64,000 bases of DNA, taken from NCBI GenBank assembly GCA_043764895.1, contig JAYUJY010000216.1:60570-124569 (forward strand). The letters run 5' to 3'. Source of the stretch: JAAFJU01 sp043764895. GTDB lineage: Bacteria; Cyanobacteriota; Cyanobacteriia; Leptolyngbyales; Leptolyngbyaceae. Below the pieces are notes generated by a model. It was not told the DNA's origin. It worked only from the letters and a program-made list of their open reading frames with translations, and searched no databases. Each line of letters starts with the position of its first letter. Position 1 is the first letter of the stretch. Positions 25,259-33,970 of this stretch are shown here, in pieces. The translations under genes were made by a program, and so were the position numbers.

Positions 25259-26650
25259 CTACTTAGGTTGTTTGACCCGAGTGGCTCGGTTTGCATTGGT
25301 CAACATGCTGCTGGGCATCCGTTCCGCATCACGAACCTTCTTACCGCGCCAGAAGAGTCGAATCGGAGTCCCTCGGAACCCCAAGGATTCGCGGAATTTG
25401 CGTTCGATGTAGCGACGGTAGCTCTCGCCGAACAGATCGGGATTGTTGACAAATAACGCGATCGCAGGCGGCTGGGCACTCACTTGAGTCCCGTAATAAA
25501 TCTTGCCTTGTTTCCCTTGTCGAGTCGAAGGCGGCGTGTGCCACATGACTGCATCTTCGATTACTTCATTAATAGTAGAGGTACTGATGCGGCGACGGTG
25601 TTGTTCTGCCGCAGGGGCGATGAGATCAAAGATTTTCTCGACCCGTTGACCGTTTAGTGCGCTGGTGAAAATAATATCGGCCCATTCAGTAAAGTGAAAG
25701 CGCGATCGGATTTCTCGTTCAAATTCATAGATAGTGTTGGAATCTTTTTCGATCATGTCCCATTTGTTCACCACGACCACACAAGCTCGACCTTCATCAA
25801 GGATGCGCCCTGCTAGCTTTTGATCTTGATCCGTGACGCCATCTTCCGCGTCTAGCACCATAAGCACCACGTCCGATCGGCTAATGGCTTTGAAGGTCCG
25901 GTTAATGCTGAAAAACTCTGCGCCGTAATCGACATTTTTCTTGCGACGAATTCCCGCCGTATCGATGAGCCGATAGTGAATCCCACCGCGCTCTACCTTC
26001 ATGTCAATGGTGTCGCGGGTCGTTCCGGAAATGTCGGAGACGATCGATCGATTCTCACCCGTGAAGGCATTGAGCAAACTGGATTTGCCCACGTTCGGAC
26101 GGCCAATGATCGCCACTCGAATTTCGTCATCTTCTTGTACCTCTTCAGACGGCGGAAGATACTGCATCACATCATCAAGGAGTTCACCCGTGCCGTTCCC
26201 GTGAATCCCTGACATCGGATAAGGCGTACCAAGTCCCAGCGTCCAAAATTCCGACGCCTGCAAGTCACCCTGCATCACCGACTCACACTTATTGACCGCT
26301 AACACCACCGGAACGGTCTGAAGCCGCAACCAGCCTGCGATTTCCTCATCGGCAATGGTCAAACCCTGCCGTCCATCCACCACAAATATTGCGACGCACG
26401 CCTCAGCTAATGCGGCTTCCGCTTGTTCTCGAATCAGGGGCAAAAATTCCGTCTCGTCATCAAACACCAAGCCACCCGTATCCACCACCATGAACTCACG
26501 ATCAAGCCAAAATGCACGCTTGTAGCTCCGATCGCGCGTAATACCGGGTTCGTCAAACACGATCGCATCTTGCACTTGTGCCAGACGATTTACGATCGTG
26601 GATTTCCCGACATTGGGACGACCGATAATGGCAACAACAGGTAACGGCAT
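25259..26650 (-). CDS. der: Ribosome-assembly GTPase Der (EngA)
   Basis: 463 aa with two GTPase domains in tandem, unique to this family. Domain one has GRPNVGKST at about 9-17, DTGG and NKCES. Domain two has GRPNVGKSS near 180, DTAGIRRKK, and NKWDMIEKD. A C-terminal KH-like domain ends with FRGTPIRLFWRGKKVRD. It acts in 50S subunit maturation. The ATG at 26650 gives the conserved MPLPVVAIIGRPNVGKS start. It lies in a leftward run dnaK, dnaJ-like, der, histidine kinase. Confidence 0.97.
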   Translation of the reverse strand: MPLPVVAIIGRPNVGKSTIVNRLAQVQDAIVFDEPGITRDRSYKRAFWLDREFMVVDTGGLVFDDETEFLPLIREQAEAALAEACVAIFVVDGRQGLTIADEEIAGWLRLQTVPVVLAVNKCESVMQGDLQASEFWTLGLGTPYPMSGIHGNGTGELLDDVMQYLPPSEEVQEDDEIRVAIIGRPNVGKSSLLNAFTGENRSIVSDISGTTRDTIDMKVERGGIHYRLIDTAGIRRKKNVDYGAEFFSINRTFKAISRSDVVLMVLDAEDGVTDQDQKLAGRILDEGRACVVVVNKWDMIEKDSNTIYEFEREIRSRFHFTEWADIIFTSALNGQRVEKIFDLIAPAAEQHRRRISTSTINEVIEDAVMWHTPPSTRQGKQGKIYYGTQVSAQPPAIALFVNNPDLFGESYRRYIERKFRESLGFRGTPIRLFWRGKKVRDAERMPSSMLTNANRATRVKQPK

Positions 26651-26754
26651 AGGAAGTGATGTGGGAAGGGCTAAAGATAGAAAATACAGTATACGGGAAG
26701 CAGTCCCAAAAATATTATATTTAATGGCTGGAGATGAAGTAAGTCGCGCGGGAT

Positions 26755-28059
26755 TTAGACTAGTCCGGCTCGTGGATTAACGGTATTGATCAGACGCAGC
26801 TCTTCATAAAGTTCACGTTCACGATCGCTTAGGGCTTTGGGAATGACTAGTTGTAGCTCTACGATTTGATCCCCGCGATCGCCGGATTCATTGGGATAGC
26901 CTTTCTTTGCGAGACGGTAGCGTTGACCGGACTTGACCCCCGCTGGAATATTCATTCGCACGAGACCATCGAGCGTCGGCACCTCGATTTCGCCGCCCAT
27001 CACCGCTTCCGGAATCGTCAACGGCACCTGACAAACGAGATTAAATCCATCAAGACGATAAAACCGATGGGTTGGCACCTCGATCGTCAGAAACAAATCT
27101 CCGCCATTGATCCCCTGACCTTCGAGCCGAATCCGTTGCCCCGACAGCATAAATCCCGGCATCGTCACTTCGAGCAATCGTCCATCTTCCAACCGAATTC
27201 GCTCCTTGCCGCCGCTGTAGGCTTTTTCTAAAGGGACCGTAAGCTGGGCTTCAGCATCACGAGGGCGAAGACGACGGGGTTCTGGAGTGGCCGCTGCTGA
27301 TTGAAATTCATCCCGCGCGGGTTCACGGCGAGATTGGGCCTCTGAGCGAGAGTCTGAACGGGATTGAGATTCGGGTCTAGATTGCGACGGTGGACCCCAA
27401 TCTTCATTTCGAGTTTTGGGTTCGGGTCCCCAATCATCTTGAGGGGGTGAGCTTTGACTTTGATCTTGCGATCGGGACCGTGAATCTGATCGTGAGTCCG
27501 ATCGTGAGTCCGATCGTGAGTCCGATCGCGAAGTCACTGGCTCATCTGTCCGAAAATTCTCGCGTGATTCGCCGAAGGATGGCGTGCGATTCGAGTCTCG
27601 CGGGGGATTGGCGTTGCTGGAGTAATTGCGATCGGGACCGGATGGATTGTTGCGGGGCGATCGGGCGGGGCGACCGCCTTTGCGTGCGCTTTCGCGGGTA
27701 TTGAGCACTGTATCGAAGAACTCATTAAAATCGCGAATATTGCTAAACTCCTCTTCTTTTTCCTCCGGTTGCGGGGCACCTGTTTTCGGTTTAAAGAAAT
27801 CCCAGGCTTTATTGACGCCTGCGAAGCCTTTTTGCTTCCAGAAATTTCCAAATTTATCGTATTGCGCGCGGCGTTCCTCATCAGAGAGGACTTCATAGGC
27901 TTCATTGATATCTTTAAATTTCTCTTCCGCCTCTTGGTTTCCCGGATTCATATCCGGGTGATAGGACCGAGCGAGACGACGGTAGGCGCGTTTGATTTCA
28001 TCCGGTTCGACATCCCGATCGACCCCCAGGATTTCATAATAATTACGAAAATTTTGCAT
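26755..28059 (-). CDS. DnaJ-class co-chaperone with long disordered linker
   Basis: 434 aa. The J domain is at about 5-69 with the HPD motif at 34-36 and ends QYDKFG. In place of a zinc-finger region there is a low-complexity Ser/Arg/Asp/Asn-rich linker (about 100-275) with an SDSR tandem repeat. The C-terminal substrate-binding domain (about 280-425) includes VPLEKAYSGGKERI and QRYRLAKKGYPN. This is a type B (CbpA-like) J protein. It follows dnaK in the same direction and should be its partner. Confidence 0.92.
   Translation of the reverse strand: MQNFRNYYEILGVDRDVEPDEIKRAYRRLARSYHPDMNPGNQEAEEKFKDINEAYEVLSDEERRAQYDKFGNFWKQKGFAGVNKAWDFFKPKTGAPQPEEKEEEFSNIRDFNEFFDTVLNTRESARKGGRPARSPRNNPSGPDRNYSSNANPPRDSNRTPSFGESRENFRTDEPVTSRSDSRSDSRSDSRSDSRSRSQDQSQSSPPQDDWGPEPKTRNEDWGPPSQSRPESQSRSDSRSEAQSRREPARDEFQSAAATPEPRRLRPRDAEAQLTVPLEKAYSGGKERIRLEDGRLLEVTMPGFMLSGQRIRLEGQGINGGDLFLTIEVPTHRFYRLDGFNLVCQVPLTIPEAVMGGEIEVPTLDGLVRMNIPAGVKSGQRYRLAKKGYPNESGDRGDQIVELQLVIPKALSDRERELYEELRLINTVNPRAGLV
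27481..27537 (-). repeat. 12-bp SDSR tandem repeat in the dnaJ-like gene
   Basis: About four to five copies of a 12-bp unit that reads GAGTCCGATCGT on the plus strand, each coding Ser-Asp-Ser-Arg. The unit contains the HIP1 core CGATCG. Confidence 0.75.
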
Positions 28060-28114
28060 AATTCAAGAATCCCAAAGCATCCAATTACATCAGTGCCAAC
28101 CCCATCCAACGTAG

Positions 28115-28139
28115 GATGCGTTAAGCGAAGCAACGCATC
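28115..28139. repeat. Short hairpin repeat between dnaK and dnaJ-like gene
   Basis: GATGCGTT (28115-28122) and AACGCATC (28132-28139) with loop AAGCGAAGC. The sequence around it (GTAGGATGCGTTAAGCGAAG) is of a kind often dispersed in cyanobacterial intergenic DNA; that is recollection, not tested here. It may modulate dnaK/dnaJ transcript levels. Confidence 0.5.
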
Positions 28140-28156
28140 AATCCCAAATCCCCCCA

Positions 28157-30544
28157 TCACCCCCAATCATCCCCATCCCAATTGTCATAATCATAATTAG
28201 GCCGATCGGATCGTTGAGGCTTCCGGTCCACCGGACGACCCGGCGCATCCCGCCCCGAAGCATCATAATACCCAGTTGCGCGAGGTTCCTGCGCCGATCG
28301 ATCGTTTCGATCGTCATAGCGATCCGTCGTGCGATCGTCCCGCCGATCGTCATAGCGATCATTGCGATCATCATAAGAGTCTCGCGAATCCGAATACCCG
28401 CCACCCCGATCATCATAGCGATCGGGATTTCGATCATTACTCGCCGGATTAGCCGATCGATTCCCCGCACTCCAATCATCAAAGGACGGATTACGATTGG
28501 GCGGCAGCGATCCCGCGTTCCCGCCGCCGTAATTGTTGCCGTAGCTATTACCGCCACCGTAATTGTTGCCGTAGCTATTGCCGTAGCTATTACTTCCGTA
28601 ATTATTGTAAGACCCACGATTCGAGTCATAGGAATCCCGGCGGTTGTTGTAATCGTAATAGTCATCATCATCATCCAAGAAGAAATCCTTCACAGACTTA
28701 AAGAATCCACCTTCCTCCTTATATTTTTGGTTTTCATCGTAGACCTCGCGCTGCAAATCCGAGAGCGCATCCTTCAGATCCGCCTCCGTAATATCCATCA
28801 GCCGCTCATCATTATCCGCCAACGCCAGACGTAACCGCTTATTTAGCGGCTCAATTCGATTGCGATAGGTCGAAACAAAATTCATCCCAAAATCCAGCGT
28901 CGCTTCCCGAAGTTGCCGCTCCGACTGCACCACCATCGCTTCCGCCCGATTGCGTTTCTCCACCTTATCTCGCCGCAACCGATCGCTCTCCTCATAAACC
29001 TGCGCATCCCGCAGCATCAGTTGCACCTCCTCCGGACTCAGCGTAGACGCACCCTGAATCGTAATGCTCTGCTCCCGGCCCGTAGTGCGATCCATCGCCG
29101 TCACCTGCAAAATCCCGTTAGCATCAATATCCAACGACACCTGCACCTGCGGAATCCCTCTAGGCGCGGGCGGAATCCCCATGAGCTTAAAGCGGCCCAG
29201 GGTTTTATTGCCACTCGCCATTTCGCGCTCCCCTTGGACCACGTTGATTTCTACGGAGGTTTGGTTATCCTCAGAGGTGGAAAAAACGTCCGATCGCCGC
29301 ACTGGAATCGTTGTATTGCGCGGAATCAGCTTTTTCATCAAGCCACCGACGGTTTCTAGTCCCACCGACACAGGTGTAACATCTAGCAAAAGAATATCCG
29401 TCAATTCACCTGCCAGCACCCCCGCCTGAACAGCCGCCCCGATCGCCACCACTTCATCGGGATTCACATTTTGATTGGGTTCGCGTCCAAGAATCGATCG
29501 CACCAGCTCCTGCACCATCGGCATCCGAGTCCCCCCGCCCACCAGCACAATCTCATCGATATCACGCGGCCCAAACCCCGCATCACGCAACGCCTGCTTC
29601 ACCGGAAGCCGCAACCGACTCACCATCTCACTACACAATCCTTCAAACTGCGATCGCGTCAACCGAGTCTCAATATGCTTCGGACCCTCATCAGTGGCGG
29701 TAATAAAAGGCAGATTAATATCCGTAACATTCACACCCGATAGCTCGATTTTGGCTTTCTCTGCCGCTTCGGTCAAACGCTGCAACGACTGCCGATCGCG
29801 CCGCAAATCGATGCCTTCTTTTTCAAGAAACCGCTCTGCCAACCAGTTGACGATCGCCATATCAAAATCACCGCCGCCCAACTGCGTATCGCCACTGGTC
29901 GATCGCACCTCAAACACCCCATCTCCCACCTCCAAAATCGACACATCAAACGTCCCGCCGCCGAGGTCAAAGACTAAAACCAGCTCACTCTGACGCCGAT
30001 CGAGTCCGTAGGCTAGAGACGCGGCGGTCGGCTCATTCAGAATTCGTTTGACGTCTAACCCCGCAATGCGTCCGGCATCTCGCGTGGCCTGCCGCTGGGA
30101 ATCATTAAAATAGGCCGGAACCGTAATCACCGCGCCCGTCACAGGTTCACCCAAATATCGCCCCGCTTCGTCCGCCAACTTCCGCAAAATCATCGCCGAA
30201 ATCTCCTCCGGCGCAAAATCTCGCTCCAAGCGCGGACACTTAATTTTGATATTGCTATTTTCGTCCCGGCGCACCGTGTACGGCACCTGCTTATCTTCCG
30301 GCGTCAGTTCCCCATGTTTGCGCCCAATGAAGCGTTTGACATTGTAGAACGTGTTTTGCGGATCCAACACCGATTGACGACGAGCGAGCTGACCGATCAG
30401 GCGATCGCCGTCTTTGCTGATGCCCACCACAGAGGGAGTCGTCCGCATACCTTCCGCGTTGGCAATGACCACTGGCCTGCCTCCTTCCATTACGGCGACC
30501 ACTGAATTGGTGGTGCCTAGGTCGATTCCAACGACTCTTCCCAT
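28157..30544 (-). CDS. dnaK: Chaperone DnaK with long Asn/Tyr/Gly/Asp-rich tail
   Basis: 795 aa. The Hsp70 nucleotide-binding domain starts VVGIDLGTTNSVVAVM (4-19), with the phosphate-2 motif VFDLGGGTFDVSIL and adenosine motif IVLVGGGTRMP. The substrate-binding domain (about 390-510) has VTPVSVGLETVGGLM and TTIPVRRSDVFST. Beyond about residue 610 there is a 185-residue low-complexity tail of Asn/Tyr/Gly repeats, then Asp/Arg repeats. Cyanobacterial DnaK proteins vary at the C-terminus; a tail this long suggests a DnaK3-like or other specialised paralogue. It heads the leftward dnaK-dnaJ-der run. Confidence 0.95.
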   Translation of the reverse strand: MGRVVGIDLGTTNSVVAVMEGGRPVVIANAEGMRTTPSVVGISKDGDRLIGQLARRQSVLDPQNTFYNVKRFIGRKHGELTPEDKQVPYTVRRDENSNIKIKCPRLERDFAPEEISAMILRKLADEAGRYLGEPVTGAVITVPAYFNDSQRQATRDAGRIAGLDVKRILNEPTAASLAYGLDRRQSELVLVFDLGGGTFDVSILEVGDGVFEVRSTSGDTQLGGGDFDMAIVNWLAERFLEKEGIDLRRDRQSLQRLTEAAEKAKIELSGVNVTDINLPFITATDEGPKHIETRLTRSQFEGLCSEMVSRLRLPVKQALRDAGFGPRDIDEIVLVGGGTRMPMVQELVRSILGREPNQNVNPDEVVAIGAAVQAGVLAGELTDILLLDVTPVSVGLETVGGLMKKLIPRNTTIPVRRSDVFSTSEDNQTSVEINVVQGEREMASGNKTLGRFKLMGIPPAPRGIPQVQVSLDIDANGILQVTAMDRTTGREQSITIQGASTLSPEEVQLMLRDAQVYEESDRLRRDKVEKRNRAEAMVVQSERQLREATLDFGMNFVSTYRNRIEPLNKRLRLALADNDERLMDITEADLKDALSDLQREVYDENQKYKEEGGFFKSVKDFFLDDDDDYYDYNNRRDSYDSNRGSYNNYGSNSYGNSYGNNYGGGNSYGNNYGGGNAGSLPPNRNPSFDDWSAGNRSANPASNDRNPDRYDDRGGGYSDSRDSYDDRNDRYDDRRDDRTTDRYDDRNDRSAQEPRATGYYDASGRDAPGRPVDRKPQRSDRPNYDYDNWDGDDWG

Positions 30545-30589
30545 GCGATCGATACTCCAAACAAGAGGTCACGGTAAAATACTTTAGCC

Positions 30590-30603
30590 GTATTTTCGGA
30601 TAC
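30590..30603 (+). promoter_or_regulatory. Candidate NtcA site between dnaK and narM
   Basis: GTATTTTCGGATAC fits the NtcA consensus GTA-N8-TAC exactly. It lies 59 bp before the narM start and 46 bp before the divergent dnaK start. NtcA is the global nitrogen regulator of cyanobacteria, and narM is a nitrate-assimilation gene, so control of narM is the natural reading. A -10 box at the usual distance is not obvious. Confidence 0.5.
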
Positions 30604-30661
30604 TAGGATCTTATTGTATCTTGCTTACTCAGAGTGATGTCCTTTTGACAGGAGTTTGTCC

Positions 30662-31120
30662 ATGTTTTTTAAGTTTGAGGCCGATTTTGTGGCGTCGCTT
30701 CGGTGCATTCCGATGCAGGTACGCTTTAAACTCGATACCTGTGGGGTCAAGCTGAAGCTGCATCAGTGGAGTCTTTTCAACGAGGGCGATCGCACCTCGC
30801 TGGTCGATCGCCTTTGCACCACGCCCTTGGAAATCCAGACCTATCACGATTTTCTCCATGAAACGATTCATGCACGATCGGGTGAAACAGCGACAGATTT
30901 AGCGATCGAGGTCTCTCCCCCTTGGACGGTAGTTACAGCGATTCCAGAAAGCGTCCTCATTAAAGTGCGATCGGTCAATCAAACGCTATCCCTCGCCCAA
31001 TGGGAAAATCTCTCGCCCCTGCAACGGTTTGCGCTCATCAAGCTGAGTCGATCGAACCACGAAAATACCAATTTTTTGCCTGCCCTAGAAGAATTTGGAT
31101 GTGTGAAGGTGAGTGCATAA
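30662..31120 (+). CDS. narM: Nitrate reductase-associated protein NarM
   Basis: 152 aa from ATG 30662, with GACAGGAG upstream (30647-30654); a TTG at 30656 is also open. FFKFEADFVASLRCIPMQVR, then FKLDTCGVKLKLHQW, is the signature of the nitrate-reductase-associated family. It is required for cyanobacterial nitrate reductase activity, perhaps for maturation. No narB, nirA or nitrate transporter genes are adjacent, so narM stands alone here next to dnaK. Confidence 0.9.
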   Translation: MFFKFEADFVASLRCIPMQVRFKLDTCGVKLKLHQWSLFNEGDRTSLVDRLCTTPLEIQTYHDFLHETIHARSGETATDLAIEVSPPWTVVTAIPESVLIKVRSVNQTLSLAQWENLSPLQRFALIKLSRSNHENTNFLPALEEFGCVKVSA

Positions 31121-31183
31121 ATTTCCTCTCGAAAATGACATGGTAATTCTACTGAAAGTTTTATTGAGATTGGAAACTTCGCC

Positions 31184-32068
31184 ATGTTGAAACGCCAAAC
31201 GAGTGGAAGTTGTGTCTGTATCTCTTGCAATCAACTGATTTCCGTCGCCCATCCCGTGTGTAACCATTGCGGGCTAAAAAACCCCAGTTTGTGGGGATAC
31301 GCTCCCAGTCTCCGTAAATTGGGGGCTGATTTTGGCTTTATAAAAATCGTGACTTGGGGTTGTATTGCGCTCTACGTCGCTACGCTTCTCACCGATCTCG
31401 GTCAAGTTAGAACGATTGGACTATCCAGAATTTTACCTCCTAGCAATCTAAGTTTGCTTCTCTTTGGTGCGACCGGAAGCATTCCTGTGGTTGAGTTGGG
31501 GCGGTGGTGGACGGTGCTGAGTGCAGGGTGGCTACATGGGAGTTTGTTGCACATCGTCTTCAATCTGCTGTGGATTCGGCATCTTGCCCCACAGGTGGCG
31601 ACCGCCTTTGGCCCTGGACGATTGGTGATCATTTACACAGTTGCGATCGCAGTCGGTGGGATGTTGACCAGTCTGGCTGGCGTGTTTCTGAAGGGAATTC
31701 CGTTTTTGGAAGGGTCTCAGTTATCGATCGGGGCCTCTGGAGGTCTGTTTGGATTGCTGGGCGCATTGGTCGCGTATGAACAGATTACGAAAGATTTTGC
31801 CGCTAATCAGGACACTTGGAGGTTATCTTTGGTTCTATTCGTCTTCGGATTTCTCACGCCTCAGGTCGATAACTGGGGACACTTGGGTGGTTTTCTAGGT
31901 GGCTATCTCATCAGTCGAGTCAGAAGAATCAACCCGCGCAAGCCAGAAGGTACAGGGCAATTGTACGGTGCGATCGTCTGCTTATTTCTCACTGCACTCA
32001 GCGTTGTAGCGTCTCTGATTCACGCTTACCGATACAACTTTTTCGACATTTGGTCTCCACCGATCTAA
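31184..32068 (+). CDS. Rhomboid-family intramembrane serine protease
   Basis: 294 aa. An N-terminal zinc-ribbon-like segment with CxxC at 12-15 and 26-29 is followed by about six membrane segments. The catalytic serine is Ser185 in SIGASGGLFGLLGAL, and the catalytic histidine is His233 in WGHLGGFLGG; both sit in membrane helices as the family requires. The WLHGSLLHIVFNLLW stretch matches the HxxxN region. Substrates are unknown. The start codon at 31184 is preceded by a weak site. Confidence 0.92.
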   Translation: MLKRQTSGSCVCISCNQLISVAHPVCNHCGLKNPSLWGYAPSLRKLGADFGFIKIVTWGCIALYVATLLTDLGQVRTIGLSRILPPSNLSLLLFGATGSIPVVELGRWWTVLSAGWLHGSLLHIVFNLLWIRHLAPQVATAFGPGRLVIIYTVAIAVGGMLTSLAGVFLKGIPFLEGSQLSIGASGGLFGLLGALVAYEQITKDFAANQDTWRLSLVLFVFGFLTPQVDNWGHLGGFLGGYLISRVRRINPRKPEGTGQLYGAIVCLFLTALSVVASLIHAYRYNFFDIWSPPI

Positions 32069-32085
32069 GTCAATCTAAGTTTGTT

Positions 32086-32313
32086 CTACCGCTTAAAAAT
32101 GGTAGAGACGATCGTAATAACAGTCGCAGAGGCGATGAGTCCGAAGGCAAGCTGTACTACCCACTGGGTCGCTTGTCGATATTCAATAAATTTCTCGTTG
32201 AACTTTTCGGTATCGGTGACGGCTCGCTCTGCTTTGGTGCTAAGCGTTTCTACGTCGGTAGACAATCGATCGAGCCGATCGATGACCTGCTGTTGAAAGT
32301 CTTGGTCTGACAT
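32086..32313 (-). CDS. Small coiled-coil protein with C-terminal membrane anchor
   Basis: 75 aa. Residues 5-45 form a heptad-like coil (VIDRLDRLSTDVETLSTKAE) and residues about 50-72 a membrane segment (VVQLAFGLIASATVITIVST). It resembles in layout the small coil and membrane proteins encoded inside the neighbouring integrated element, yet lies just outside its left boundary. It may be a tail-anchored host protein or a leftover of an earlier insertion. Confidence 0.6.
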   Translation of the reverse strand: MSDQDFQQQVIDRLDRLSTDVETLSTKAERAVTDTEKFNEKFIEYRQATQWVVQLAFGLIASATVITIVSTIFKR

Positions 32314-32343
32314 ATGGTCTAAAACATAAGGTGAATTGACGAT

Positions 32344-32388
32344 GAACGGGACTGATGAGACTCGAACCCATGACCTACCGCTTAGGAG
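32344..32388 (-). other. Displaced tRNA-Arg 3' half (att site, left end)
   Basis: The 45 bp from 32344 match the 3' half of the intact tRNA-Arg(CCT) at 44294-44335 plus three bases beyond it, with six mismatches. The run GACCTACCGCTTAGGAG is identical at 32372-32388 and 44319-44335. Integration into the anticodon region by a tRNA-targeting tyrosine recombinase would leave exactly this fragment at the far end. Confidence 0.88.
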
Positions 32389-32587
32389 TTTGAGAAAACA
32401 ACTATCTAGAGACGTATATTTTTGTCCTTCGATTGATTTCTTACCTGCGATGCAACATTCTCTAATAATAAGGCGATCGCTTCAAAATCGCCATTAACGT
32501 AAACCTGATTGATCAAGCGCCATAGCGCAGCCTCAAGAACTTTCAATGCTGGCATACGTAGATAGAGTGACAGGATAAAACATACTC

Positions 32588-32908
32588 TTAATTTTCATCG
32601 GAATTAATTGGTAGCTGACTTGTTTTACTATTTCTACCGAATCTTACTTGTGCATCGACTAGCAGAACTTTTTTATCTAGGTCAAAAAGTTTGTCGCCAA
32701 ACTCATCAAATCTTTGATCCATATTAGCTATTACCAAACTTAGAGCGTCTTGACTGCGCTTAATGTGTGCTAAATCTCTCACTAATTCACGCGATCGAAC
32801 CTTACTGTCTGCATACGTTCTGATTACTTCCGCGATCCACCAAATTGTTCCAGAGACGATCGCGACACATAGCGCCTCAATTAATTTCTCAATAACTTTG
32901 TTATTCAT
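32588..32908 (-). CDS. Small membrane/coiled-coil protein of the element
   Basis: 106 aa. A membrane segment lies near residues 9-28 (EALCVAIVSGTIWWIAEVI) and a charged coil follows (about 40-90: HIKRSQDALSLVIANMDQRFDEF). There is no known family. It is the last gene at the left end of the element. The layout (anchor plus coil) would suit a holin-like or membrane-tether protein, but there is no direct evidence. Confidence 0.6.
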   Translation of the reverse strand: MNNKVIEKLIEALCVAIVSGTIWWIAEVIRTYADSKVRSRELVRDLAHIKRSQDALSLVIANMDQRFDEFGDKLFDLDKKVLLVDAQVRFGRNSKTSQLPINSDEN

Positions 32909-32976
32909 TTTAGAGATTCAGCGACTGAGTTTATGACGGGGTTTTGGTAGTAGATGCGTGGTGGAAAGAGCTATAA

Positions 32977-33002
32977 AAGAGGGCACCCGAAGGTGCCCTC
33001 TT
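32977..33002 (-). terminator. Rho-independent terminator, leftward
   Basis: Perfect 11-bp stem AAGAGGGCACC (32977-32987) / GGTGCCCTCTT (32992-33002). Read on the minus strand the loop is TTCG and TTTTATAG follows. It ends the leftward block starting upstream of 33961. Confidence 0.85.
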
Positions 33003-33088
33003 GCTAAGAGCGTAGCGGACGATCGCTCACCCTCTATAACTCGATTTGTTAGGCTTATAAAGCGTTGTCATTCAACGGAATCGAATGA

Positions 33089-33961
33089 CTAAACAGGCGC
33101 GTTTTTGCCAAGCACGATACAGATAAGGGGAAACGAGTTATTGGCTAGGTCATCTGCGTCCAGTTCCAGCTCGATCGTGTTGAGGTCAACGATGATCGAT
33201 TGGATGCGTTGCTTGTCCTTGGGCTTGCCATTTTCGGTATCGTAGACTTCGACGTCAGGAGCTAAATCGAGCAACAGGTGGGAGACGGTGGCGTAGTAGT
33301 AGTTACGGACTGGATCAAAAACGAACGCAGCGGCTTCGATTGATTGGCTAGTGAACTTGCGAACCATCTCACCGGAAAGGGTTTCGACCGTTCCAATGAC
33401 CGTTTGAACGGTCGTCGATACGGTATCGGCGGCTTGTTGCGCGAGTTGACCAATGGTCATCGCGTTGTTAGCCGTATCTTGAGCGGCAATAGCCTCAGCT
33501 TTGACAGCGGCGATCGATATTTTTTGTTGACGAAGGTCGGTGGACATAATGTCTGTAAAAAGTTGGGTAATGGTGGATGAAATCGAATTGTCATTCTGTA
33601 CTGACAGGCTGAGCAAATCACGATCGGTTAGAGATGGGAGATACTCCCACACTCTCAGATATCCTTCTGGCAACCATGAAATCGGGCGAAATAACAGCGT
33701 GTAGGGCGTTAGGTTAGTCATCGTAATGAGTTGCTGCCCGAATGCAATTACCTGCCCATCAGGAGGCGTACTCCCCCGATAAATTTGATGTAATGACCCG
33801 GCTTTTATCCAGGTTGGTTTAGCATTGGGAAACCTTGCCTCTACACGCAGCAATCTCGCCTTCATCGGTAATCCAAGCTCTTTTGGCATCCGAGAAGTGA
33901 ACCGCGTAAATGATAAACTCCTCTTCAGCTTCCAGTTTCTATCTGAAAAGTCGATCGTCAT
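33089..33961 (-). CDS. Element protein, possibly structural, unknown
   Basis: 290 aa, not recognised. The N-terminal 110 residues are basic and beta-rich (PMKARLLRVEARFPNAKPTW, GQQLITMTNLTPYTLLF). A helical alanine/threonine-rich middle (about 145-205) reads AVKAEAIAAQDTANNAMTIG. The C-terminal part is mixed and ends in a hydrophobic strand. The beta-coil-beta layout recalls phage tail or fibre proteins, but that is only an impression. Its start lies 9 bp after the next gene's stop, so it is co-transcribed with 33971-34405. Confidence 0.6.
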   Translation of the reverse strand: MTIDFSDRNWKLKRSLSFTRFTSRMPKELGLPMKARLLRVEARFPNAKPTWIKAGSLHQIYRGSTPPDGQVIAFGQQLITMTNLTPYTLLFRPISWLPEGYLRVWEYLPSLTDRDLLSLSVQNDNSISSTITQLFTDIMSTDLRQQKISIAAVKAEAIAAQDTANNAMTIGQLAQQAADTVSTTVQTVIGTVETLSGEMVRKFTSQSIEAAAFVFDPVRNYYYATVSHLLLDLAPDVEVYDTENGKPKDKQRIQSIIVDLNTIELELDADDLANNSFPLICIVLGKNAPV

Positions 33962-33970
33962 TGAATGCCC

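Noticed and set aside
28214..28834. 206-codon Ile/Arg-rich plus ORF and 178-codon minus ORF over the dnaK tail
   Set aside because: Out-of-frame readings of Asp/Arg/Asn codon repeats; the dnaK frame continues through with a proper stop.
30545..30661. CIRCE heat-shock operator upstream of dnaK
   Set aside because: No TTAGCACTC-N9-GAGTGCTAA-like inverted repeat found.
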